DNA of 64,000 nt from Cedecea selenatireducens (GCF_042138895.1 NZ_JBHIKW010000015.1:1-64000), one strand, 5' to 3'. Shown: positions 43,657 through 53,191, counted from the stretch's first letter. Program-made: numbers and translations. The notes: generated by a model not told the origin, from the letters alone.

Positions 43657-44001
43657 TCAGATGCTGAAGGAAGAACCACACCCACAGGTGCTTTTTGCGT
43701 TCGGGTTGGTCACCACGAAGCGGGAGCCTTCCAGGCCTTCGCTGTAATCTACCGCGCCGCCGACCAGGTATTGCAGGCTCATCGGATCCACAACCAGAGC
43801 AACGCCCTGTTTCTCGATGGTCATGTCGCCGTCGTTAATCTGGTCGTCAAAGGTGAAGCCATACTGGAAGCCGCTGCAACCACCACCGGTGATATAGACG
43901 CGAAGTTTCAGATCAGGGTTCTCTTCGTCTGCAATCAGACTTTTCACTTTATTGGCTGCTGCTTCGGTAAACTGCAGCGGCAGCGCTACGTCATCACTCA
44001 T
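43657..44001 (-). CDS. erpA: Iron-sulfur cluster insertion protein ErpA
   Basis: A-type Fe-S carrier essential for isoprenoid synthesis (IspG/IspH maturation) and respiration. The three cluster cysteines are C42 (GGGCSGF), C106 and C108 (TCGCGSSFSI). The start MSDDVA gives 114 residues as in E. coli; an in-frame extension upstream is not conserved. Confidence 0.97.
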   Translation of the reverse strand: MSDDVALPLQFTEAAANKVKSLIADEENPDLKLRVYITGGGCSGFQYGFTFDDQINDGDMTIEKQGVALVVDPMSLQYLVGGAVDYSEGLEGSRFVVTNPNAKSTCGCGSSFSI

Positions 44002-44081
44002 TTTTTGCTCCCAACAATGAACAAGTCGGGCAGAAAATAACCCGCACTTTAGCGGCATTATCTAATACCCTGGTAAATCGT

Positions 44082-45524
44082 TCAAGTATTCTGCCCGGCA
44101 GAAGCCAGCTCGTTCGCTCTGGCCTTCTCAGCCTCTTGTTTTGCCAGCGTTCTTGCCAGAATAACCGAGTATAAAGGTTTTCCGCCCAGGAATTGTGCCA
44201 ACAGTGTGGCCCCAAGGCAGGTGATTATCATTGGCAGAATGAGCTGGTAATTATCCGTCATCTCAAGCACCAGCACGATTGCGGTCAACGGCGCGCGCAG
44301 TGAAGCCGCCAGCAGCGCCCCCATTCCGGCAATCGCAAAAGTCCCCATATCAAGGTGATAAGCCGGGAACCAGGCCGCACAGGCCGTACCGAAAGCCGTG
44401 CCTAACAGCGTGCCCAGCGCCAGCATTGGGGCAAAAATCCCCCCCGGCGCGCCGGAGGAAAAACACAGCAGCGTCGTGATAACGCGAGCCACAAACAGGA
44501 ACAGCAGCATGCCGATGGTGTAGTTCCCCATCGCCGCAATTGGGATCAGGCTAAACCCGCCGCCGGACGCCGCCTGCTGAATAAGCCCCAGCACGCCGCA
44601 AAGTCCACCGATGAGGCCGCCAATCAGCACCCATTTCTTAATATTGCCGCCGTGGATGCGCTGGAACATATCCTGAGCGCCAATCACCAGCCGGTTAAAT
44701 ACCACGCCGACAATGCCAAAGATCATGCCGAGGATCAGATACAGCCACAGCGTGTTGACCGGCGCATCCGCCAGTTTGCCGACCTGAATCACCGTCGTTT
44801 CGGTATTAAAGATACGGAACACGATGCTCGACATAATCACGCCGATAAACACCGCTTTTATCGAAATCAGGTTGTAGCGAAACTGGCTACGCATCTCTTC
44901 GATGATAAACAGAATCCCGGCAAGAGGCGCATTAAACGCGGCGGACAAGCCTGCGGCGGCACCGGTCGCCAGCAGCGAGTGCCGGGCTTCTGCGCCTTTC
45001 ATGCGAAAAATGTCGGTGACCATTCGCCCTATATTGCCGCCGAGCTGTACCGTTGGCCCTTCCCGCCCCAGCACCATTCCTGCGCCAAGCGTGCCCATCC
45101 CGCCGATGAATTTCACCGGGATCACGCGCCACCAGCGCACCGGCCGCAAATCTTCCAGTGCACCTTCTATTTCAGGAATCCCCGAACCACCGGCCTCCGG
45201 CGCAAAGCGACGCACCAGAAAATACCCCACCATCGCCAGCAGCGCGGAGCTGATAAACGCCAGCGGCCACACCAGCCAGGCGCTGTCAGCAACCTGCGCC
45301 AGCATACCGATACGGTGCTGCAGCACCCAGTTGACCGATTTCTCAAACGCCACGCCGACCAGGCCCGCCAGGGTTCCCACGATGGCAGCCATCAATAGAA
45401 TCATTAGCGGCATTTTATCCTGGCCAATCAGGCGACGCAGAATAGCGCCGCGACGCTGGCTTACGCTTTGCGCCGGGTCGAGAGAATCATGGGCTAAATT
45501 CATGGGTTCAAACCGTTTAGTCAT
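44082..45524 (-). CDS. clcA: H+/Cl- exchange transporter ClcA
   Basis: CLC-family two-chloride-for-one-proton antiporter used in extreme acid resistance. The chloride-binding motifs GSGIPEIEG and GREGPTVQ (with the gating glutamate), GAPGGIFAPM and the tyrosine in GKPLYS are all present. It has 480 residues, seven more than E. coli. The start is uncertain: MTKRFEP at 45524 or M8 at 45503, neither with a strong ribosome binding site. It is divergent from hemL. Confidence 0.95.
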   Translation of the reverse strand: MTKRFEPMNLAHDSLDPAQSVSQRRGAILRRLIGQDKMPLMILLMAAIVGTLAGLVGVAFEKSVNWVLQHRIGMLAQVADSAWLVWPLAFISSALLAMVGYFLVRRFAPEAGGSGIPEIEGALEDLRPVRWWRVIPVKFIGGMGTLGAGMVLGREGPTVQLGGNIGRMVTDIFRMKGAEARHSLLATGAAAGLSAAFNAPLAGILFIIEEMRSQFRYNLISIKAVFIGVIMSSIVFRIFNTETTVIQVGKLADAPVNTLWLYLILGMIFGIVGVVFNRLVIGAQDMFQRIHGGNIKKWVLIGGLIGGLCGVLGLIQQAASGGGFSLIPIAAMGNYTIGMLLFLFVARVITTLLCFSSGAPGGIFAPMLALGTLLGTAFGTACAAWFPAYHLDMGTFAIAGMGALLAASLRAPLTAIVLVLEMTDNYQLILPMIITCLGATLLAQFLGGKPLYSVILARTLAKQEAEKARANELASAGQNT

Positions 45525-45612
45525 ACAAATAAGGCGGGCATTTTACCCACAGAACACACCTTCGTCTTATTAAATTCCCTAATAAACCGTAACGTTTGAT
45601 TTGGGCAAATAT

Positions 45613-45641
45613 TTCAACGCAGCGCAGGTTTCACATAGAAT
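45613..45641 (+). promoter_or_regulatory. Candidate promoter of hemL
   Basis: TAGAAT (45636-45641) is a good -10. With 17-base spacing the -35 would be TTCAAC (45613-45618), which is weak. It lies about 40 bases before the hemL start. Confidence 0.4.
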
Positions 45642-45680
45642 AGCCCGCTGTCACCATTTCCACGAATCAGGAGCCGATTC

Positions 45681-46961
45681 ATGAGTAAGTCTGAAAACCT
45701 GTACGCCGCAGCCCGCCAGGTCATTCCCGGCGGCGTTAACTCACCGGTACGCGCCTTTACCGGCGTGGGCGGTGTGCCACTGTTTATCGAGCGTGCGGAC
45801 GGGGCTTACCTGTATGACGCGGACGGTAAAGCCTATATTGATTACGTCGGCTCGTGGGGCCCAATGGTGCTCGGCCACAACCATCCGGCGATCCGCAATG
45901 CGGTCATCGAAGCCGTTGAGCGCGGTCTGAGCTTTGGGGCGCCAACCGAAATGGAAGTGAAAATGGCGGAGCTGGTTTGCGAACTGGTTCCGACCATGGA
46001 TATGGTTCGTATGGTGAACTCCGGTACCGAAGCCACCATGAGCGCCATCCGCCTGGCTCGCGGCTACACCGGCCGCGATAAAATCATCAAGTTCGAAGGC
46101 TGCTATCACGGCCACGCGGACTGCCTGCTGGTGAAAGCCGGATCCGGCGCGCTGACCCTCGGCCAGCCAAACTCCCCGGGCGTACCGGCAGACTTTGCGA
46201 AACACACGCTGACCTGCACCTACAACGATCTGGCCTCCGTCCGCGAAGCCTTTGAGCAATATCCGCAGGATGTGGCCTGTATCATCGTTGAGCCGGTTGC
46301 CGGCAACATGAACTGCATTCCGCCTCACGCAGACTTCCTGCCGGGCCTGCGTGCGCTGTGCGACGAATTCGGCGCATTGCTGATTATCGATGAAGTGATG
46401 ACCGGCTTCCGCGTGGCGCTGGCTGGCGCTCAGTCTTACTATGACGTCGAGCCAGACCTGACCTGCCTCGGCAAAATCATCGGCGGCGGGATGCCGGTAG
46501 GTGCCTTCGGCGGCCGCCGTGAAATCATGGACGCGCTGGCGCCAACCGGCCCGGTTTACCAGGCGGGTACGCTTTCCGGTAACCCTATTGCGATGGCGGC
46601 TGGCTTCGCCTGCCTGACCGAAGTCTCTCAGCCTGGCGTCCATCAGACCCTGACCGAGCTGACGGAAATGCTGGCTAACGGCCTGCTGAATGCAGCGAAA
46701 GCAGAAAACATCCCGCTGGTAGTGAATAACGTCGGCGGCATGTTCGGCCTGTTCTTCACCGATGCAGAAACAGTGACCGGCTATAAAGACGTGGTGGCGT
46801 GCGACGTGGAGCGCTTCAAGCGCTTCTTCCACCTGATGCTGGAAGAAGGCGTTTACCTGGCACCGTCCGCGTTTGAGGCGGGCTTTATGTCAGTGGCTCA
46901 TAGCAAAGAAGATATTCAGAGAACCATCGACGCGGCGCGCCGCGTGTTTGCAAAACTGTAA
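45681..46961 (+). CDS. hemL: Glutamate-1-semialdehyde 2,1-aminomutase
   Basis: PLP enzyme making 5-aminolevulinate, the tetrapyrrole precursor for heme, siroheme and B12. The Schiff-base lysine is in CLGKIIGGGMPVG (about residue 265) and the GTEATMSA phosphate-binding segment is near 120. It has 426 residues, full length. It converges with fhuB. Confidence 0.97.
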   Translation: MSKSENLYAAARQVIPGGVNSPVRAFTGVGGVPLFIERADGAYLYDADGKAYIDYVGSWGPMVLGHNHPAIRNAVIEAVERGLSFGAPTEMEVKMAELVCELVPTMDMVRMVNSGTEATMSAIRLARGYTGRDKIIKFEGCYHGHADCLLVKAGSGALTLGQPNSPGVPADFAKHTLTCTYNDLASVREAFEQYPQDVACIIVEPVAGNMNCIPPHADFLPGLRALCDEFGALLIIDEVMTGFRVALAGAQSYYDVEPDLTCLGKIIGGGMPVGAFGGRREIMDALAPTGPVYQAGTLSGNPIAMAAGFACLTEVSQPGVHQTLTELTEMLANGLLNAAKAENIPLVVNNVGGMFGLFFTDAETVTGYKDVVACDVERFKRFFHLMLEEGVYLAPSAFEAGFMSVAHSKEDIQRTIDAARRVFAKL

Positions 46962-46967
46962 TATCTA

Positions 46968-47006
46968 CCCTCACCCGGCCCCTTTGGGGATAAAGCCGGG
47001 TGAGGG
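46968..47006. repeat. Long inverted repeat between hemL and fhuB
   Basis: A perfect 12-base-pair stem CCCTCACCCGGC/GCCGGGTGAGGG encloses a 15-base loop. It fills the 46-base gap between the converging genes and may act as a bidirectional end-of-transcript structure. It has no T-run. Confidence 0.65.
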
Positions 47007-47007
47007 G

Positions 47008-48987
47008 TTACCGCCCCTGCTTTCTCAGCAAATAAACGAAGTAAGGCGCGCCGATAAACGTCGCCAGCAGCCCCGCCGGAACCTGATTCGGGAACAGAAT
47101 CATCCTGCCGCACCAGTCAGCCAGAATCATCAACATCCCCCCCAAAATCCCGGCAATCACTATCTGCGGCATCGCCCTGCGGAACCCAAGCATGCGAGCA
47201 ATATGTGGTGCCATCAGTCCGACAAAGCTTAATGGGCCCACGATTAACGTTGCCGTGGCGGTCAGCGTTGCAGCCAGTAACAACAGCGCAAAACGCGAGG
47301 GCGTTAATGCCATACCAACCGCTCTCGCCGTCGCGCCACCCAGCGGCAAAATCACCAGCCAGCGGCGCAACAGCGGCGTTATCGCCAGCAGGATAGCCAT
47401 AACCACCAGCGTTCTTACCGCCTGATCTCCGGTAACGTTATAGGTCGAACCTGAGATCCAGGTCAGCAGCGTCGCCATACGCGGATCGCCGCTTGCCATC
47501 AACATCATCAATAACATGGTAAATGCGGTGCTGAGCGCCATCCCCGCCAGCAACATACGCTGCGGCGAGAAGCCTCCGCGCCCGGCGGCAAGCATGATAA
47601 TCAGTAACGTCACCGCCGCGCCAAGGCTGCCTGCAGGCAGAAGCCAGACAAAGGCATTCCCCGGTACGATAAACAGCATCAGTACGACGCCGAACGCCGC
47701 GCCGGAGCTAATCCCCAGCACTTCCGGGCTTGCCATCGCATTGCCGGTTAACCGCTGGATCAGGCAGCCTGCAACCGCCAGCATCACGCCTGCGGTCAGA
47801 GCAGCCATAACTCGCGGCCAGCGCCACGGCAGCACGTCATCAAAGAGCGCGCCGCTCAGCCAGCGCCAGCCATGAGCATCACGCCCCAGAGCCAGCGCGG
47901 CGGTAATCACCAGCAGCAGAACGCCAAGGCTTATTACAACCCACAGCAGAACGCGCTGACGTTCGGCCTGCACGTGGTCTCCTGCGCTCATTGACGGCGC
48001 ACCGCTGGTACGCAGGCGCGGCAGCAGCCACAGCAGAATAGGCGCGCCGATGAGCGCGGTAATGGTGCCGGTAGAAACCTCACCCCACACGCTGGAGAGC
48101 CAGACCACAACCTGATCTGAAAGCCAGAGGATCAGCGCGCCAATCACCGGGGCCAGGAATAACCGAGCCGCCAGGCGACGAGCGCCTAACATTTTTGCCA
48201 GCAAAGGCGCGAATAGCCCGATAAAACCGACAATACCGACCGCGTTAACCAACTGGGCGCTGAGAACAATCGCCAGCGCCAGCGTTGCCAGCCGTACCAG
48301 AGAAAGCGCCAGGCCGAGGTTGCGGGCTACGCCATCGTCCAGCCCCATCAGCGTTAACGGGCGCAGCAGCAGCAGCGTTAGCAGCAGGCCGCCCAGCAAA
48401 CGTGGCCACAGGCTTTCTACGCTGCTCCAGTCCTGCTGGTTGAGCGAGCCGGTACTCCACAGGAACATATTCTGCAGCTGATCGTGGTGGAAGATAGCCA
48501 GCAGCTGGTTGACCGCGCCGCAGTAAAGGCTCAGTACCAGGCCCGCAAGAATCAGCGTGACCGGCGACATGCGTTTGCCCCAGGCAACGCCGAAGACCAG
48601 CAGGCCAACCGCTGCCGCGCCAATCAGCGCCGCAAACGGCTGGGCCGTCTGAGGTAGCACCCAGAGCGTGGCGACCGTGACGCCAAGCTGAGCGCCGCTG
48701 GCTACGCCAAGCGTGGTCGGCTCCGCCAGTGGGTTACGCAGCACCTGCTGGAATAACACACCGACGAGCCCCAGCCCGGCACCGACCAGCAGCGATATTG
48801 CCAGGCGCGGCAGCAGGCTGAAGTGAAAGAGCATCTGTTGAATATTGTCGATATCCGGCGCGACAAAGGCACTACTCCATTGCCCGGAAGGCAGCACGCC
48901 GCTCATGTTATGCAGCGTCAGCCAGAACGCACAGACAAACAGCCCCAGCAGCAGGCCGGCAGGGAAAATCACGTGACGTCTATTCAT
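47008..48987 (-). CDS. fhuB: Ferrichrome/hydroxamate ABC transporter permease
   Basis: Inner-membrane permease of the Fhu system, 659 residues. It is a fusion of two BtuC-like halves of about 330 residues, each with about ten hydrophobic segments and a conserved NPLAEPTTLG- or MASPEVLGI-like segment. The fused arrangement is normal for FhuB. It overlaps fhuD by 4 bases (ATGA). Confidence 0.96.
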   Translation of the reverse strand: MNRRHVIFPAGLLLGLFVCAFWLTLHNMSGVLPSGQWSSAFVAPDIDNIQQMLFHFSLLPRLAISLLVGAGLGLVGVLFQQVLRNPLAEPTTLGVASGAQLGVTVATLWVLPQTAQPFAALIGAAAVGLLVFGVAWGKRMSPVTLILAGLVLSLYCGAVNQLLAIFHHDQLQNMFLWSTGSLNQQDWSSVESLWPRLLGGLLLTLLLLRPLTLMGLDDGVARNLGLALSLVRLATLALAIVLSAQLVNAVGIVGFIGLFAPLLAKMLGARRLAARLFLAPVIGALILWLSDQVVVWLSSVWGEVSTGTITALIGAPILLWLLPRLRTSGAPSMSAGDHVQAERQRVLLWVVISLGVLLLVITAALALGRDAHGWRWLSGALFDDVLPWRWPRVMAALTAGVMLAVAGCLIQRLTGNAMASPEVLGISSGAAFGVVLMLFIVPGNAFVWLLPAGSLGAAVTLLIIMLAAGRGGFSPQRMLLAGMALSTAFTMLLMMLMASGDPRMATLLTWISGSTYNVTGDQAVRTLVVMAILLAITPLLRRWLVILPLGGATARAVGMALTPSRFALLLLAATLTATATLIVGPLSFVGLMAPHIARMLGFRRAMPQIVIAGILGGMLMILADWCGRMILFPNQVPAGLLATFIGAPYFVYLLRKQGR

Positions 48988-49883
48988 GCCAGGTTCCTCA
49001 GGCCGTCATCCAGCACGCGGGCAAAGTGCATCGCCGACATCGTCGTGCCATAGAGCCAGACGGCGGGAACCTGCTGGAAACGGTTCTGGCGGATAAACGG
49101 CATCGCTTTCCACAGAGGCGTCGCGGCAACCTGGCGGGCTATCGCTTCGTTTTTATGGTCAAAGCACAGCACATCGGCGTCTTTGATCGCCGCCAGGCGC
49201 TCAATCCCCACCACCGCGGTTCCCCAGAAGTTGGTCTGTTCCTGCCAGGCATTCGTCACCCCCAGCAGATCCATCACCTGTTCGAATAAGCTGTGCTTGC
49301 CCACCACCAGCGCATGGCGGTTATCCAAAAATGACATCAGCAGCACCGGACGGCTACCGCGAGCGGCAAAGCGGGGCTTCATGCTGGCAATAAACGCATC
49401 AAACTCGGCCAGATGGTTACTGGCGGCCACCTGCATGCCCAGCGTGTCGCCCAGCTGAATTAACGATTTGCGTGCAATATCCAGCGGCTTGCCGGAACCG
49501 TCGTTAAAATTGAAACCCAGTCCGGGCGCAATGCGGGTGATTTTCTCCGGCGAAGGTCCGTAGCCAGCAGAATAGAGAATTAAAGAGGGTTTTAGCTGCG
49601 CCATCAGCTCAAGGTTAGGCTCGGTGCGCAGGCCAACGTCCACCACGCCTTCCGGCAGCTTAGGTTCGTTAACCCAGATTTGGTAATTAGGAATATCGGC
49701 GACGGCCATTGGCGTGACGCCGAGCGCCATCAACAGCTCAACGGGCAGCCACTCCAGGGCGATGATGCGTTTTGCATCCGGCACCGCCGCCTGCGCCGCT
49801 GGAAGCTTCAGCAGCAGCGGTGAAAGCGCCATCGCCGCCAGAAGGCGGCGACGGGTCAAAAGAAAGTCATTCATACGGCTCAT
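48984..49883 (-). CDS. fhuD: Ferrichrome/hydroxamate-binding periplasmic protein
   Basis: Binds Fe-hydroxamate siderophores and delivers them to FhuB. The N-terminus carries a twin-arginine (Tat) signal, TRRRLLAAMALS, as known for E. coli FhuD. The start is taken as the ATG overlapping the fhuC stop (TGATG), giving 299 residues. ATG codons a few residues further in are possible. Confidence 0.95.
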   Translation of the reverse strand: MSRMNDFLLTRRRLLAAMALSPLLLKLPAAQAAVPDAKRIIALEWLPVELLMALGVTPMAVADIPNYQIWVNEPKLPEGVVDVGLRTEPNLELMAQLKPSLILYSAGYGPSPEKITRIAPGLGFNFNDGSGKPLDIARKSLIQLGDTLGMQVAASNHLAEFDAFIASMKPRFAARGSRPVLLMSFLDNRHALVVGKHSLFEQVMDLLGVTNAWQEQTNFWGTAVVGIERLAAIKDADVLCFDHKNEAIARQVAATPLWKAMPFIRQNRFQQVPAVWLYGTTMSAMHFARVLDDGLRNLA

Positions 49884-50680
49884 CAATAAACAAAACTTAC
49901 CGGCGCAGCCCCCGCCGGGTGCGGCAGGATGCCCATCGGAATACCGTAGATGTGTTCCAGCGTATCGCTTTGCATCAGCGCCTCTGGCGTACCCTGGGCG
50001 ATCATTTCCCCACCGCGTAGCGCCACAAGGTTATCGCAATAGCGTGCGGCCATATTGATATCATGCAGAACGGCAACCACCGTCAGGCCGCGCTCCTGGC
50101 TCAGGCGATGAATCAGCGCCAGCACGTCCACCTGATGGGCAATATCCAGCGCGGAGGTGGGTTCATCGAGCAATAAACAGCGGCTATCCTGCGCCACCAG
50201 CATGGCAATCCACGCCCGCTGACGTTCACCGCCGGACAGGCTATCCACCAGACGATGCGCAAACGGCTTCAACCCAACCAGGCTAATTGCCTCATCGACC
50301 AGCTCGCGGTCGGCCACGCCAAAGCGCCCTAATGCCCCATGCCACGGATAGCGGCCAATCGCTACCAGCTCGCGAACCGTCATCCCCTCAGCGGCCGGGA
50401 GCTGCTGGGGAAGATAGGCGACCTGACGGGCGAAAGCTTTGCTGCTCCAGCTGTCCAGCGGCTGCGAGTTAAGCAGGATCTCGCCGTCCGAGGGCTTCTG
50501 GTGGCGACCCAGCATTTTCAGCAGCGTCGATTTACCAGAACCGTTGTGACCAATCAGACCGGTCACTTTTCCCACCGGGAAGGTGATGGAAAGCGGATGA
50601 AGCAACGTGCGACCGGGCACGCGGAAGGTCACATCAGTGAGGCTAAAAGTGGTGTCGGGCTGAAGGTGTTTATCCTGCAT
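49883..50680 (-). CDS. fhuC: Ferrichrome ABC transporter ATP-binding protein
   Basis: ATPase driving FhuB. Walker A is GHNGSGKST, the signature is LSGGERQRAW and Walker B is LLLDEPTSALD. The start at MQDKHL gives 265 residues, the E. coli length. In-frame ATGs at 50689 and 50704 are alternatives without a better ribosome binding site. It lies 48 bases after fhuA. Confidence 0.95.
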   Translation of the reverse strand: MQDKHLQPDTTFSLTDVTFRVPGRTLLHPLSITFPVGKVTGLIGHNGSGKSTLLKMLGRHQKPSDGEILLNSQPLDSWSSKAFARQVAYLPQQLPAAEGMTVRELVAIGRYPWHGALGRFGVADRELVDEAISLVGLKPFAHRLVDSLSGGERQRAWIAMLVAQDSRCLLLDEPTSALDIAHQVDVLALIHRLSQERGLTVVAVLHDINMAARYCDNLVALRGGEMIAQGTPEALMQSDTLEHIYGIPMGILPHPAGAAPVSFVY

Positions 50681-50728
50681 GGTAGCCATCTTAGTGAAGG
50701 GCACGGCGAACCGTGCCCGGGAGACAAG

Positions 50729-52936
50729 TTAGAAGCGGAAGGTCGCGGTAGCAACCACCTGACGTTCAGCGCCCCAGTAGCATGCATAGTCACGGTAGCA
50801 GCTTGAGACATACTCACGGTTGAACAGGTTGTTGACGTTCACAGCCACGGAAGAGCCAGGCAAGCCGAATCGAGCCAGATCGTACTTAACCATAGCATCG
50901 GCAACGGTATAGCTCGGCACGTTAAACGTCTCGTTCACCTGCGGGCCGGAAGCATAGAAGCTGGACGTTGCGCCGACATAACGAGCACCAGCCCCGAAGG
51001 TGAATCCACTCAGTGCGGTTTCGTGGAAGGTGTAATCAGCCCACAGGGAGGCCATATTACGTGGCACTTCTGCCGGGCGTTTACCCTGATACAGCGTGTC
51101 ATGAGTATATTCAGCATCAGTGTAGGTGTAAGAAGCGGTCAGGTTGATATTCGCGCTAACGGCGGCTTTGGCTTCGAGCTCCAGGCCACGGGAGCGAATT
51201 TCTCCCCCCTGAACACTAAAGGCATTATCGTTAGGGTCGACAGTTAAGTTCTTGTCTTTCGTCAGATGATAAACGGCAGCGGTGACCGTGACCGGCATGT
51301 CTTTAGGTACGTATTTCACGCCAGCTTCGTACTGTTTACCTTTAGACGGATCGAATGGCTTACCTTGTTTGGTTGAGCCTGACACCGGTTCAAAGGATTC
51401 GCTGTAGCTCACGTAAGGAGAGATGCCATTATCGAACAGATAATTCAGGCCACCACGCCACGTGAATTGGTTATCGCTAACTTCAGCCAATGTTCCTGAG
51501 GAGCGCGTAAACGTAGACGTTTTAGCAAAATCATATCGGCCACCCAGCGTCAGAACGAACCGGTTCCACTCCGCCTGATCCTGCATGTAAAGTCCCGTCT
51601 GCTGCTGACGGTTAATGACTGCATAAGGGAAGTTAGTCACAACGTTCGCGTTGCCGTACTGCGGATTACTCATGCTAAGTGGGTCTGCAGAGCCATACAT
51701 AGCGTCAATGTCGTTGCGCATACGCATGTAATCAACGCCGGTCAGCAGGGTATGGTCAACCGCCCCTGTGGCGAATTTAGCCTGCGCCTGAGTATCTACT
51801 GAGAAGTTATTGAGGTCTTCGTCAGAACGAACGTAGGCACGGCTAATCTGTCCTGGAGCGACATAGCCATTCCCGTAAACGGAATCATAGAGCGTGTGAA
51901 TACGCGTATAGCGAAGATTCTGGCGAACGGTCCAGGTATCGTTGAACTCGTGCGCGAAGCTATAGCCAACCATTTGCTGGCGACGAGACATTTTGTTGTC
52001 TCTCTCACCTTCATTGAAATCGGTAGGCAATTTGTGAGAGCTGCCGTTGGCATCAACGTAAGGAACAACCGTGCCCTGGCGAGGAAGCCAGCCGTAATAA
52101 CCCGCGTTAGGATCGCTTTGGAAGTTACTCAGGAAGGTGAAATCTGTTTTGTCATCAGGGCGCCAGCTAAAGGATGGGGCAATAGCGTAGCGGTTTGATT
52201 TGACCATTTCTTGCTGGGCATTTTCGCTGCGGCCTAAGCCAGTCAGGCGGTAGGAGAATTCACCGTTATCATCCAGCGCATCGCTGAAGTCAAAACCGGT
52301 TTGCCACAGGTTGTTAGTGCCCATCTTAAACTGAATTTCGTGCAGCGGCTCGGTAGTCGGGCGCTTGCTGACCATACTCACTACGCCGCCTGGATGGCTT
52401 TTACCATAAAGCACAGACACAGGGCCACGCAGCAGCTCAACACGTTCCAGGAAATAAGGATCCATAGAAGCTTCAGAGTAGTTATCTCCCTGCAGTTTCA
52501 TGCCATCCAGATATTGGTTAGTGTTAACGGTCGAAGATGTCGTGAAACCACGAATGGAGACCACGTCATAAGTTGAAGAACTTCCGCGAGTAGAGAACAC
52601 GCCAGGCGTGTAATCCAGGGCTTCTTTCACCGTCTGCGGCTGACGGGTATCCATCTCTTCGCGGGTCACCACCGAAATAGACTGCGGGGTCTTTTCAATC
52701 GGGGTATCGGTTTTGGTCGCCGTGGCGCTGCGCTTGGCGGCGATGGTTGGCGATGGCCCCCATGCGCTTTCGGCCGGCACCCCGGTGGCAGAAACGGTAA
52801 TTGTGTCTTCTTTTTTGGTCGTGCCGGTATCCGCCGCGAAGCTATTTGCGCTGACGGTGCCCACCGCCGCCGCCACGAAAAGGGCAAGCTTACGGACAGG
52901 TTTTTTGGCTGGCTGACCAGGGAGTGAACGCGCCAT
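50729..52936 (-). CDS. fhuA: TonB-dependent ferrichrome outer-membrane receptor
   Basis: 22-strand outer-membrane barrel with N-terminal plug importing ferrichrome; in E. coli also the receptor for phages T1, T5 and phi80. The start MARSLPG gives 735 residues against 747 in E. coli. The signal peptide ends near SFAA (about residue 35). The TonB box DTITV follows, then the plug with TPQSISVVT and the barrel ending in F. The loop after SVYGNGY is shorter than in E. coli and lacks its cysteine pair. The longer frame to 53038 runs through the Fur region and is not protein. Confidence 0.95.
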   Translation of the reverse strand: MARSLPGQPAKKPVRKLALFVAAAVGTVSANSFAADTGTTKKEDTITVSATGVPAESAWGPSPTIAAKRSATATKTDTPIEKTPQSISVVTREEMDTRQPQTVKEALDYTPGVFSTRGSSSTYDVVSIRGFTTSSTVNTNQYLDGMKLQGDNYSEASMDPYFLERVELLRGPVSVLYGKSHPGGVVSMVSKRPTTEPLHEIQFKMGTNNLWQTGFDFSDALDDNGEFSYRLTGLGRSENAQQEMVKSNRYAIAPSFSWRPDDKTDFTFLSNFQSDPNAGYYGWLPRQGTVVPYVDANGSSHKLPTDFNEGERDNKMSRRQQMVGYSFAHEFNDTWTVRQNLRYTRIHTLYDSVYGNGYVAPGQISRAYVRSDEDLNNFSVDTQAQAKFATGAVDHTLLTGVDYMRMRNDIDAMYGSADPLSMSNPQYGNANVVTNFPYAVINRQQQTGLYMQDQAEWNRFVLTLGGRYDFAKTSTFTRSSGTLAEVSDNQFTWRGGLNYLFDNGISPYVSYSESFEPVSGSTKQGKPFDPSKGKQYEAGVKYVPKDMPVTVTAAVYHLTKDKNLTVDPNDNAFSVQGGEIRSRGLELEAKAAVSANINLTASYTYTDAEYTHDTLYQGKRPAEVPRNMASLWADYTFHETALSGFTFGAGARYVGATSSFYASGPQVNETFNVPSYTVADAMVKYDLARFGLPGSSVAVNVNNLFNREYVSSCYRDYACYWGAERQVVATATFRF

Positions 52937-52960
52937 GATATTTTCTCTGGTGAAGTAGTA

Positions 52961-52990
52961 AATGATAACGTAAACGATAATTATTATTAT
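52961..52990 (-). promoter_or_regulatory. Fur box upstream of fhuA
   Basis: An A/T-rich stretch (GATAACGTAAACGATAATTA and following TTATTAT) contains overlapping GATAAT-like hexamers resembling the Fur consensus. It lies just downstream of the predicted promoter, where Fur-iron would block fhuACDB transcription. Confidence 0.7.
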
Positions 52991-52999
52991 GCCCGCAGG

Positions 53000-53029
53000 A
53001 TAATAGACGAAACGTTTGCTGCATAGCAA
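53000..53029 (-). promoter_or_regulatory. Candidate promoter of fhuACDB
   Basis: Minus-strand TTGCTA (53024-53029), an 18-base spacer and TATTAT (53000-53005). A second AT-rich candidate -10 lies inside the Fur box, so the exact start is uncertain. Confidence 0.5.
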
Positions 53030-53143
53030 GTGCTTCACATCCGTGCGGATACTAAGGGAATAAGAAATAACCTGATGGTTTATGAGGTGTTATTCAGGTG
53101 TGAAATTTAAGATAAGGAACGCCTTATCGCGGGCAATAAGGCG

Positions 53144-53176
53144 AAAAAAAACCTCTCCCGTTTCGGGGAGAGGTTT
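53144..53176 (-). terminator. Terminator of mrcB
   Basis: An 11-base-pair stem AAACCTCTCCC/GGGAGAGGTTT is followed on the minus strand by more Ts, 15 bases after the mrcB stop. A second hairpin, CGCCTTAT/ATAAGGCG (53120-53143), follows immediately. Confidence 0.9.
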
Positions 53177-53191
53177 AGGCTGAAGCTAAAC

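Noticed and set aside
52937..53038. Extended FhuA N-terminus with a hydrophobic segment
   Set aside because: It is translation of the Fur box and promoter region. The I/Y-rich stretch comes from ATT/TAT repeats, and the true signal peptide follows MARSLPG.
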